64,000 nucleotides of DNA from Nerophis ophidion (Eukaryota > Chordata > Actinopteri > Syngnathiformes > Syngnathidae), in assembly GCF_033978795.1 (NCBI RefSeq), contig NC_084618.1:2119562-2183561 (forward strand), given 5' to 3'. Positions 1 to 24,200 of the stretch are shown one piece after another. The notes beneath the pieces are model-generated. The model did no database searches and was not told the origin of the DNA. It was given only the letters and a program-made list of their open reading frames with translations. Each line of letters opens with the position of its first letter. Position 1 is the stretch's first letter. A program made the position numbers and the translations under genes.

Positions 1-156
1 ATTAACAGGTAAACTAAGAATGTCATTAGCAGGTAAACTAAGAATGTCATTAGCAGGTAAACTAAGAATGTCATTAACAGGTAAACTAAGAATGTCATTA
101 ACAGGTAAACTAAGAATGTCATTAACAGGTAAACTAAGAATGTCATTAACAGGTAA
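1..156 (+). repeat. 24 bp tandem repeat abutting plgrkt first coding exon
   Basis: About 6.5 copies of a 24 bp unit; the array is cut by the window edge. Each unit carries AACAGGTAAAC, which reads as an acceptor-like AACAG followed by a donor-like GTAAAC. The last unit runs directly into GTAAGCAG, the probable acceptor four bases before the plgrkt start codon. Confidence 0.9.
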
Positions 157-164
157 GCAGCACG

Positions 165-11639
<11,475 letters not shown>

Positions 11640-11717
11640 GGGCTTGAGGATGATTGACAGCTGAGTTTGTTTATCTTCATCAACTCTGCGCCAAAACGAC
11701 TTTTGGCTCACAAAGTC

Positions 11718-11723
11718 AATAAA
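11718..11723 (+). terminator. plgrkt poly(A) signal candidate
   Basis: AATAAA, 79 bp after the plgrkt stop codon and before the rln promoter. Confidence 0.7.
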
Positions 11724-11879
11724 ACACATCCTCGACTTAATTATGTTCAGCAAACATTTCTCATGGAATCATTGACAATTAAACCACTAAAAGAATATTT
11801 CTTATTTGTTGTCATGATTTCATCTTCATCTTGTTTCATTTTTATATTTCACAGATGTATCATTTTGGCATGATATGAT

Positions 11880-12093
11880 ATCAAATGATACAACTGTTGA
11901 TATCAAATGATAGACATGATATGATATCAAATGATATAACTGTAAAAGTAGTAGAAGAATGTTGACGTGTGCAAGTCACGCAGGTGAGGGAGAGAGAGAG
12001 AGAGAGAGAGAGTGACTTGATGTGTAAAAGAGAGAGAGAGAGAGAGACTTGAGTATAAAAGAGAAGAAGAAAGAAGAGAAGAAGAAAGAAGAA
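11880..12093 (+). promoter_or_regulatory. rln: rln promoter: GA tracts and TATA box
   Basis: TATAAAA at 12054-12060 stands 35 bases before the rln ATG, which implies a very short 5' UTR if the TATA box is used. Two (GA)n tracts (about 11991-12012 and 12030-12047) precede it, and AT-rich partial repeats (GATATGATATCAAATGAT) lie at 11873-11940. The whole plgrkt-to-rln interval, stop to ATG, is 455 bp. Confidence 0.65.
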
Positions 12094-12094
12094 G

Positions 12095-12290
12095 ATGTTT
12101 GGTGAAAGGGTAGTTAGCGTGCTGACCCTGACTGCAGTGCTGTGTGCGGGCGTGTGCTCCCCAGCTCCTCCTGCTCCTCCTGCTCCTCTTCTTCTACCTG
12201 CTGGAGACTACGGAGTCAAACTGTGTGGGCGACAATTCATCAGAGCTGTCATCTTCACCTGTGGAGGATCTCGCTGGAGGAGGACCTTTG
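12095..12290 (+). CDS. rln: rln exon 1: signal peptide, B chain, start of C-peptide
   Basis: The ATG at 12095 opens the signal peptide. The B chain spans about residues 37-61 (DYGVKLCGRQFIRAVIFTC, then GGSRW), followed by RR. The donor is TTTG|GTAATT at 12291, phase 1. Confidence 0.93.
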
Positions 12291-15200
12291 GTAATTATTA
12301 TTAACATTATATTATTATCATCATCACCATTGTTATTATTATTATCATTAATTAGTATTATCATTTATATTATTGTCATGATTAATATTATTGTCATAAA
12401 TATTATATCACAATTATTATTGTCATAAATATCATAATTAGAAATATCAATATTGTTATCAATATTAGTATTACTTGTATCATTTATATTAGTATCATCA
12501 TGAATATTATTGAAACACAAGCTCATTTGATAACTTGGAAAAAATACAAATAAAATAATCATCATTCAAACAAATAAGTACAATTAAAATCATCAAATAG
12601 AATATCAAAACAATCACAATTCTAACTAAAATCATTGAATAAAATATAAAAACAGTCATTAAAAATCAATCAATGTTTACTTATATAGCCCTAAATCACT
12701 AGTGTCTCAAAGGGCTGCACAAACCACTACCACATCCTCGGTAGGCCCACATAAGGGCAAGGAAAAACTCACACCCAGTGGGACGTCGGTGACAATGATG
12801 AATATGAGAACCTTGGAGAGGAGGAAAGCAATGGATGTCGAGCGGGTCTAACATGATACTGTGAAAGCTCAATCCATAATGGATACAACACAGCAGCGAG
12901 AGTCCCGTTCACAGCGGGGCCAGCAGGAAACCATCCCAAGCGGAGGCGGATCAACAGCGCAGAGATGTCCCCAGCCGATACACAGGCAAGCAGTACATGG
13001 CCACCGGATCAGACCGGACCCCCTCCACAAGGGAGAGTGGGACATCGGAGAAAAAGAAAACAAACGGCAGATCAACTGGTCTAAAAAGGGAGTCTATTTA
13101 AAGGCTAGAGTATACAAATGAGTTTTAAGGTGAGACTTAAATGCTTCTACTCAGGTGGCATCTCGAACTGTTACCGGGAGGGCATTCCAGAGTACTGGAG
13201 CCCGAACGGAAAACGCTCTATAGCCCGCAGACTTTTTTTGGGCTTTGGGGATCACTAATAAGCCGGAGTCCTTTGAAGGCAGATTTCTTGCCGGGACATA
13301 TGGTACAATACAATCGGCAAGATAGGATGGAGCTAGACCGTGTAGTATTTTATACGCAAGTAGTAAAACCTTAAAGTCACATCTTAAGTGCACAGGAAGC
13401 CAGTGCAGGTGAGCCAGTATAGGTATATATGTATGTATATATGTATATAAAGGTATATACAGTATAGGTATATATGTATGTATATATGTATATAAAGGTA
13501 TATACAGTATAGGTATATATGTATGTATATATGTATATAAAGGTATATACAGTATAGGTATATATGTATGTATATATGTATATAAAGGTATATACAGTAT
13601 AGGTATATATGTATGTATATATGTATATAAAGGTATATACAGTATAGGTATATATGTGTGTATATATGTATATAAAGGTATATATGTATGTATATATGCA
13701 TATAAAGGTATATACAGTATAGGTATATATGTATGTATATATGTACATAAAGGTATATACAGTATAGGTATATATGTATGTATATATGTATATAAAGGTA
13801 TATACAGTATAGGTATGTATGTATATAAAGGTATATACAGTATAGGTATATATGTGTGTATATATGTATATAAAGGTATATATGTATGTATATATGTATA
13901 TAAAGGTATATACAGTATAGGTATATATGTATGTATATATGTACATAAAGGTATATACAGTATAGGTATATATGTATGTATATATGTATATAAAGGTATA
14001 TACAGTATAGGTATATATGTATGTATATAAAGGTATATACAGTATAGGTATATATGTGTGTATATATGTATATAAAGGTATATACAGTATAGGTATATAT
14101 GTATGTATATACGTATATAAAGGTATATACAGTATAGGTATATATGTATATAAAGGTATATACAGTATAGGTATATATGTATGTATATATGTATATAAAG
14201 GTATATACAGTATAGGTATATATGTATGTATACATGTATATAAAGGTATATACAGTATAGGTATATATGTATGTATATAAAGGTATATACAGTATAGGTA
14301 TATATGTGTGTATATATGTATATAAAGGTATATACAGTATAGGTATATATGTATGTATATACGTATATAAAGGTATATACAGTATAGGTATATATGTATA
14401 TAAAGGTATATACAGTATAGGTATATATGTATGTATATATGTATATAAAGGTATATACAGTATAGGTATATATGTATGTATATATGTATATAAAGGTATA
14501 TACAGTATAGGTATATATGTATGTATATAAAGGTATATACAGTATAGGTATATATGTGTGTATATATGTATATAAAGGTATATACAGTATAGGTATATAT
14601 GTATGTATATACGTATATAAAGGTATATACAGTATAGGTATATATGTATATAAAGGTATATACAGTATAGGTATATATGTATGTATATATGTATATAAAG
14701 GTATATACAGTATAGGTATATATGTATGTATATATGTATATAAAGGTATATACAGTACAGGCGTAATGTGATCAAACTTTCTTGTTCTTGTCAAAAGTCT
14801 AGCAGCCGCATTTTGTACCAACTGTAATCTTTTAATGCTAGACATGGGGAGACCCGAAAATAATACGTTACAGTAATCGAGACGAGACGTAACAAACGCA
14901 TGGATAATGATCTCAGCGTCTTTAGTGGACAGAATGGAGCGAATTTTAGCGATATTACGGAGATGAAAGAAGGCCGTTTTAGTAACGCTTTTAATGTGTG
15001 CCTCAAAGGAGAGAGTTGGGTGGAAGATAATACCCAGATTCTTTACCGTGTCGCCTTGTTTAATTGTTTGGTTGTCAAATGTTAGAGTTGTATTATTAAA
15101 TAGAGGTCGGTGTCTAGCAGGACCGATAATCAGCATTTCCGTTTTTTTGGCGTTGAGTTCCAAAACGTTAGCGGACATCCATTGTTTAATTTCATTAAGA

Positions 15201-18200
15201 CACGCCTCCAGCTGACTACAATCCGGCGTGTTGGTCAGCTTTAGGGGCATGTAGAGTTGGGTGTCATCAGCATAGCAGTGAAAGCTAACATGTATGATGT
15301 CACCTAGCGGCAGCATGTAGATGCTGAAGAGTGCAGGGCCAAGGACCGAACCCTGGGGAACTCCACACGTTACCTTAACGTAGTCCGAGGTCACATTGTT
15401 ATGGGAGACACACTGCATCCTATCAGTAAGATAGGAGTTAAACCAAGACAGGGCTAAGTCTGACATACCAATTCGTGTTTTGATACGTACTAATAAAATA
15501 CTAAGATCGACGGTATTGAAAGCAGCGCTAAGATCGAGGAGCAGCAACATAGATGACGCATCAGAATCCATGGTTAGCAATAGATCATTAGTCATTTTTG
15601 CGAGGGCTGTCTCCGTGGAGTGATTTGCCCTGAAACCGGATTGAAAGGTTTCACATAGATTGTTAGACGCTAAGTGTTCATTTGACTGCTCTGCAACAAT
15701 TTTTTCGAGGATTTTCGAAATAAAGGGAAGGTGAGACACCGGTCGGTAATTTACCATGAGGTCAGGATCGAGGTTAGGTCTTTTAAGAAGAGGATGAATA
15801 ACCGCTTTTTTGAATGCTAGGGGAACAGTGCCCGAGGAGAGTGATAAGTTTATAATATTTAGTACTGATGGACCTAATAATACAAAGAGATCCTTGATCA
15901 GTTTCCCAGGAAGTGGGTCAAGTAAACATGTTGTTTGTTTTATTCCATTTACACGTTGTAACACTTCTTCTAATTCTTCATCAAAACGAGAGAAACTATT
16001 TTGGATATTTGCAGTATCGGCCGTATATACCATCGTGTCAGTGTTAATAGAACCCCGTTGTAGCTGGGACGCATTGTCTTTAATCTCCTTTCTAATGACT
16101 AAATAAATCAAATCCTCAAATAAAATAATCACTTAAAACAATCAGGATTGTAATCAAAATCATCAAATAAAATCATCATAGAAACAATGAGGATTCTAAT
16201 TAACATTGAATAAAATATAAAGCCATCATTAAAATTAAAATGGTCAAATTTCTAATTAAAATCATCAAAAAATATATTCATTAAAACAATCATAATTGTA
16301 ATTAATATAGTTTGTGTGACAGCAAAGCTCTTTTAGAGCCTCTTTTACAAGCTTTTAGTGACTTTCAAAAGATCCATACTGCAAGAAATATTCAAGTATA
16401 TTTGACAAGCTTTTATTGTGAAATGTCAGCCAGTAGAAGATGAAAAAACGTGTTGCAGTCAACAAAAATACATTTTGAAGACATCAGACCACACTTTGCT
16501 TTCCATTCTTTCAACTCATATGAAATATTAAAAGACTTGAAAAGTCTCTTTTATAAGAAGTAGTTGTACTGTAAGAATGTATGAACTGTGTTGTACAGGA
16601 AGAATGATGTCATCAGGCTCCCCTTCAAATGTAACGTTGTCAAAATAAAAAACAAGGTACGTGTTTAACCCAGCAGAATATTTGATCAACTGACTTAAAG
16701 TATATTTTATTAGCTTTTGGTGAAATCTAAAACGGTAAACAAAAAAGGGATGAAAAAGAACCTGCGTGATCACAACACTAAAATGTTGCTTTGCATTTTT
16801 GAATGATGTCACACTAACTCTCCTCAAGTATGTTTGGAAGCTTTTCATCAAATGTGAAAATGTACAAAAAAGTAGCAAAATATACAAATAGTTGATACAT
16901 TCATGCATGAATATTGAAGTTTTGTCACGTAAAATGTCCCAAAAGTTGACCTTCAAAATGATATTTTAGAAGCTTTTGGTAAAATGTAAGTTGTTTAAAA
17001 AGATGTAAATATACAAAAATAACATTGAATAAGTTTATTGAATATTTGACTTAGATACAAAATCATGAAAACTGACTTCCAGTATAATTTAGAAGCTTTT
17101 GATGAAATGTAAAAAAGGTTTCTAAACAATATCAAAATACAAAAATAATCCCCATATTCTCCCAGCAGACAGAAATATTGGAGTTAAGTCACATAAAATG
17201 TCACAAAAGTCAACCTTAAAACCTTTATTTTACAAGCTTTTGATAAAATATAAGATACTACAAAAAAAGTAGCAGAATATAAAAATTCCCTACATATTTA
17301 TTACCTTATTTGGAACATTTCATTTTGACACGTAATATTTCACAAAAGCTGACATTAAAAAGTATATTTTACAAGCTTTTGATAAAATATTCAAATCTGT
17401 GTAAGTCACCAAATTTGACTTTAAAAAGTATATTTTACAAGCTTTTGACAAAATATAAGATAGTAGAAAAAAAGTAGCAGAATATAAACATTTTCCTACG
17501 TATTAACTTATTTGGAACATTTCTTTTTGACATGTAATATTTCACAAAAGCTGACATTAAAAAGTATATTTTACAAGCTTTTGATAAAATATTCAAATCT
17601 GTGTAAGTCACAAAATTTGAGTTTAAAAAGTATATTTTACAAGCTTTTGACAAAATATAAGATAGTAGAAAAATAGTATCAGAATATAAACATTTTCCTA
17701 CGTATTAACTTATTTGGAACATTTCTTTTTGACACGTAATATTTCACAAAAGAATATTTTACAAGCTTTTGATAAAATATTCAAATCTGTGTAAGTCACC
17801 AAATTTGACTTTAAAAAGTATATTTTACAAGCTTTTGACAAAATATAAGATAGTAGAAAAAAAGTAGCAGAATATAAACATTTTCCTACGTATTAACTTA
17901 TTTGGAACATTTCTTTTTGACATGTAATATTTCACAAAAGCTGACATTAAAAAGTATATTTTACAAGCTTTTGACAAAATATAAGATAGTAGAAAAAAAG
18001 TATCAGAATATAAACATTTTCCTACGTATTAACTTATTTGGAACATTTCTTTTTGACACGTAATATTTCACAAAAGTATATTTTACAAGCTTTTGATGAA
18101 ATATAAGATAGTAGAAAAAAAGTAGCAGGATATAAAAATTTCCTACATATTTATTTCCTTATTTGGAACATTTCATTTTGACACGTAATATTTCACAAAA

Positions 18201-21200
18201 GCTGACATTAAAAAGTATATTTTACAAGCTTTTGATAAAATATTCAAATCTGTGTAAGTCACAAAATTTGACTTTAAAAAGTATATTTTACAAGCTTTTG
18301 ATAAAATATAAGATAGTAGAAAAAAAGTAGCGGAATATAAACATTTCCTACATATTTATTACCTTATTTGGAACATTTCATTTTGACACGTAATATTTCA
18401 CAAAAGCTGACATTAAAAAGTATATTTTACAAGCTTTTGATAAAATATTCAAATCTGTGTAAGTCACAAAATTTGAGTTTAAAAAGTATATTTTACAAGC
18501 TTTTGACAAAATATAAGATAGTAGAAAAATAGTATCAGAATATAAACATTTTCCTACGTATTAACTTATTTGGAACATTTCTTTTTGACACGTAATATTT
18601 CACAAAAGAATATTTTACAAGCTTTTGATAAAATATTCAAATCTGTGTAAGTCACCAAATTTGACTTTAAAAAGTATATTTTACAAGCTTTTGACAAAAT
18701 ATAAGATAGTAGAAAAAAAGTAGCAGAATATAAACATTTTCCTACGTATTAACTTATTTGGAACATTTCTTTTTGACATGTAATATTTCACAAAAGCTGA
18801 CATTAAAAAGTATATTTTACAAACTTTTGATAAAATATTAAAATCTACGTAAGTCACAAAATTTGACTTTAAAAAGCATATTTTACAAACTTTTGATAAA
18901 ATATAAGATAGTAGAAAAAAAGTAGCGGAATATAAAAATTTCCAACGCATTTATTTCCTTATTTGGAACATTTCATTTTGACACGTAATATTTCACAAAA
19001 GCTGACATTAAAAAGTATATTTTACAAGCTTTTGATAAAATATTCAAATCTAAGTAAGTCACAAAATTTGACTTTAAAAAGTATATTTTACAAGCTTTTG
19101 ATAAAATATAAGATAATAGAAAAAAAGTAGCAGAATATAAACATTTTCCTACGTATTAACTTATTTGGAACATTTCTTTTTGACACGTAATATTTCACAA
19201 AAGTATATTTTACAAGCTTTTGATAAAATATTAAAATCTACGTAAGTCGCAAAAGTTGACCTTAAAAAGTATATTTTACAAACTTTTGATAAAATATAAG
19301 ATAGTACAAAAAAAGTAGCGGAATATAAAAATTTCCAACGCATTTATTTCCTTATTTGGAACATTTCATTTTGACACGTAATATTTCACAAAAGCTGACA
19401 TTAAAAAGTATATTTTACAAGCTTTTGACAAAATATAAGATAGTAGAAAAAAAGTATCAGAATATAAACATTTTCCTACGTATTAACTTATTTGGAACAT
19501 TTCTTTTTGACACGTAATATTTCACAAAAGTATATTTTACAAGCTTTTGATGAAATATAAGATAGTAGAAAAAAAGTATCAGAATATAAACATTTTCCTA
19601 CGTATTAACTTATTTGGAACATTTCTTTTTGACACGTAATATTTCACAAAAGTATATTTTACAAGCTTTTGATAAAATATTAAAATCTACGTAAGTCACA
19701 AAAGTTGACCTTAAAAAGTATATTTTACAAGCTTTTGATAAAATATAAGATAGTAGAAAAAAAGTAGCAAAATATAAAAATTCCCTACGTATTAACTTAT
19801 TCGGAACATTTCATTTTGACACGTAATATTTCACAAAAGCTGACATTAAAAAGTATATTTTACAAGCTTTTGATGAAATATAAGATAGTAGAAAAAAAGT
19901 AGCAGAATATAAAAATTTCCTACATATTTATTACCTTATTTGGAACATTTCTTTTTGACACGTAATATTTCACAAAAGTATATTTTACAAGCTTTTGATA
20001 AAATATTAAAATCTACGTAAGTCACAAAAGTTGACCTTAAAAGGCCTATTTTACAAACTTTTGATAAAATATAAGATAGTAGAAAAAAAGTAGCGGAATA
20101 TAAAAATTTCCAACGCATTTATTTCCTTATTTGGAACATTTCATTTTGACACGTAATATTTCACAAAAGCTGACATTAAAAAGTATATTTTACAAGCTTT
20201 TGACAAAATATAAGATAGTAGAAAAAAAGTATCAGAATATAAACATTTTCCTACGTATTAACTTATTTGGAACATTTCTTTTTGACACGTAATATTTCAC
20301 AAAAGTATATTTTACAAGCTTTTGATGAAATATAAGATAGTAGAAAAAAAGTATCAGAATATAAACATTTTCCTACGTATTAACTTATTTGGAACATTTC
20401 TTTTTGACACGTAATATTTCACAAAAGTATATTTTACAAGCTTTTGATAAAATATTAAAATCTACGTAAGTCACAAAAGTTGACCTTAAAAAGTATATTT
20501 TACAAGCTTTTGATAAAATATAAGATAGTAGAAAAAAAGTAGCAAAATATAAAAATTCCCTACGTATTAACTTATTCGGAACATTTCATTTTGACACGTA
20601 ATATTTCACAAAAGCTGACATTAAAAAGTATATTTTACAAGCTTTTGATGAAATATAAGATAGTAGAAAAAAAGTAGCAGAATATAAAAATTTCCTACAT
20701 ATTTATTACCTTATTTGGAACATTTCTTTTTGACACGTAATATTTCACAAAAGTATATTTTACAAGCTTTTGATAAAATATTAAAATCTACGTAAGTCAC
20801 AAAAGTTGACCTTAAAAGGCCTATTTTACAAACTTTTGATAAAATATAAGATAGTAGAAAAAAAGTAGCAGAATATAAAAATGTCCTAAATATTTATTAC
20901 CTTATTTGGAACATTTCATTTTGACACGTAATATTTCACAAAAGCTGACATTAAAAAGTATATTTTACAAGCTTTTGATAAAATATTCAAATCTGTGTAA
21001 GTCACCAAATTTGACTTTAAAAAGTATATTTTACAAGCTTTTGATAAAATATATGATAGTAGAAAAATAGTAGCAGAATATAAACATTTTCCTACGTATT
21101 AACTTATTTGGAACATTTCTTTTTGACACGTAATATTTCACAAAAGTTGACATTAAAAGGCATATTTTACAAACTTTTGATAAAATATAAGATAGTAGAA

Positions 21201-24200
21201 AAAAAGTAGCGGAATATAAAAATTTCCAACGCATTTATTACCTTATTTGGAACATTTCATTTCGACACGTAATATTTCACAAAAGCTGACATTAAAAAGT
21301 ATATTTTACAAGCTTTTGATAAAATATTCAAATCTATGTAAGTCACAAAAGTTGACCTTAAAAAGCATATTTTACAAACTTTTGATAAAATATAAGATAG
21401 TAGAAAAAAAGTAGCAGAATACAAAAATGTCCTAAATATTTATTACCTTATTTGGAACATTTCATTTTGACACGTAATATTTCACAAAAGCTGACATTAA
21501 AAAGTATATTTTACAAGCTTTTGATAAAATATTCAAATCTGTGTAAGTCACCAAATTTGACTTTAAAAAGTATATTTTACAAGCTTTTGATAAAATATAT
21601 GATAGTAGAAAAATAGTAGCAGAATATAAACATTTTCCTACGTATTAACTTATTTGGAACATTTCTTTTTGACACGTAATATTTCACAAAAGTTGACATT
21701 AAAAGGCATATTTTACAAACTTTTGATAAAATATAAGATAGTAGAAAAAAAGTAGCGGAATATAAAAATTTCCAACGCATTTATTACCTTATTTGGAACA
21801 TTTCATTTCGACACGTAATATTTCACAAAAGCTGACATTAAAAAGTATATTTTACAAGCTTTTGATAAAATATTCAAATCTATGTAAGTCACAAAAGTTG
21901 ACCTTAAAAAGCATATTTTACAAACTTTTGATAAAATATAAGATAGGAGAAAAAAAGTAGCAGAATATAAATATTTCCTACGTATTAACTTATTTGGAAC
22001 ATTTCTTTGTGACACGTAATATTTCACAAAAGTATATTTTACAAGCTTTTGATAAAATATTAAAATCTACGTAAGTCACAAAAGTTGACCTTAAAAAGTA
22101 TATTTTACAAACTTTTGATAAAATATAAGATAGTAGAAAAAAAGTAGCGGAATATAAAAATTTCCAACGCATTTATTTCCTTATTTGGAACATTTCATTT
22201 TGACACGTAATATTTCACAAAAGCTGACATTAAAAAGTATATTTTACAAGCTTTTGACAAAATATAAGATAGTAGAAAAAAAGTATCAGAATATAAACAT
22301 TTTCCTACGTATTAACTTATTTGGAACATTTCTTTTTGACACGTAATATTTCACAAAAGTATATTTTACAAGCTTTTGATGAAATATAAGATAGTAGAAA
22401 AAAAGTAGCAGGATATAAAAATTTCCTACATATTTATTTCCTTATTTGGAACATTTCATTTTGACACGTAATATTTCACAAAAGCTGACATTAAAAAGTA
22501 TATTTTACAAGCTTTTGATAAAATATTCAAATCTGTGTAAGTCACAAAATTTGACTTTAAAAAGTATATTTTACAAGCTTTTGATAAAATATAAGATAGT
22601 AGAAAAAAAGTAGCGGAATATAAACATTTCCTACATATTTATTACCTTATTTGGAACATTTCATTTTGACACGTAATATTTCACAAAAGCTGACATTAAA
22701 AAGTATATTTTACAAGCTTTTGATAAAATATTCAAATCTGTGTAAGTCACAAAATTTGACTTTAAAAAGTATATTTTACAAGCTTTTGATAAAATATAAG
22801 ATAGTAGAAAAATAGTAGCAGAATATAAACATTTTCCTACGTATTAACTTATTTGGAACATTTCTTTTTGACACGTAATATTTCACAAAAGCTGACATTA
22901 AAAAAGTATATTTTACAAGCTTTTGATAAAATATTAAAATCTACGTAAGTCACAAAAGTTGACCTTAAAAAGTATATTTTACAAACTTTTGATGAAATAT
23001 AAATAGTAGAAAAAAAGTAGCGGAATATAAAAATTCCCTACATATTAACTTATTCGGAACATTTTATTTCAACATGTAATATTTCACAAAAGCTGACATT
23101 AAAAAAGTAGATTTTACAAGCTTTAGATGAAATATAAGATAGTAGAAAAAAAGTAGCAGGATATAAAAATTTCCTACATATTTATTTCCTTATTTGGAAC
23201 ATTTCATTTTGACACGTAATATTTCACAAAAGCTGACATTAAAAAGTATATTTTACAAGCTTTTGATAAAATATTCAAATCTGTGTAAGTCACAAAATTT
23301 GACTTTAAAAAGTATATTTTACAAGCTTTTGACAAAATATAAGATAGTAGAAAAAAAGTAACAGAATATAAACATTTCCTACATATTTATTACCTTATTT
23401 GGAACATTTCATTTTGACACGTAATATTTCACAAAAGCTGACATTAAAAAGTATATTTTACAAGCTTTTGACAAAATATAAGATAGTAGAAAAAAAGTAT
23501 CAGAATATAAACATTTTCCTACGTATTAACTTATTTGGAACATTTCTTTTTGACACGTAATATTTCACAAAAGTATATTTTACAAGCTTTTGATGAAATA
23601 TAAGATAGTAGAAAAAAAGTAGCAGGATATAAAAATTTCCTACATATTTATTTCCTTATTTGGAACATTTCATTTTGACACGTAATATTTCACAAAAGCT
23701 GACATTAAAAAGTATATTTTACAAGCTTTTGATAAAATATTCAAATCTGTGTAAGTCACAAAATTTGACTTTAAAAAGTATATTTTACAAGCTTTTGATA
23801 AAATATAAGATAGTAGAAAAAAAGTAGCGGAATATAAACATTTCCTACATATTTATTACCTTATTTGGAACATTTCATTTTGACACGTAATATTTCACAA
23901 AAGCTGACATTAAAAAGTATATTTTACAAGCTTTTGATAAAATATTCAAATCTGTGTAAGTCACAAAATTTGACTTTAAAAAGTATATTTTACAAGCTTT
24001 TGATAAAATATAAGATAGTAGAAAAATAGTAGCAGAATATAAACATTTTCCTACGTATTAACTTATTTGGAACATTTCTTTTTGACACGTAATATTTCAC
24101 AAAAGCTGACATTAAAAAAGTATATTTTACAAGCTTTTGATAAAATATTAAAATCTACGTAAGTCACAAAAGTTGACCTTAAAAAGTATATTTTACAAAC

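Noticed and set aside
12144..12428. Second + frame over rln exon 1
   Set aside because: A shadow of the relaxin exon running into the AT-rich intron; no relaxin motif in this frame.
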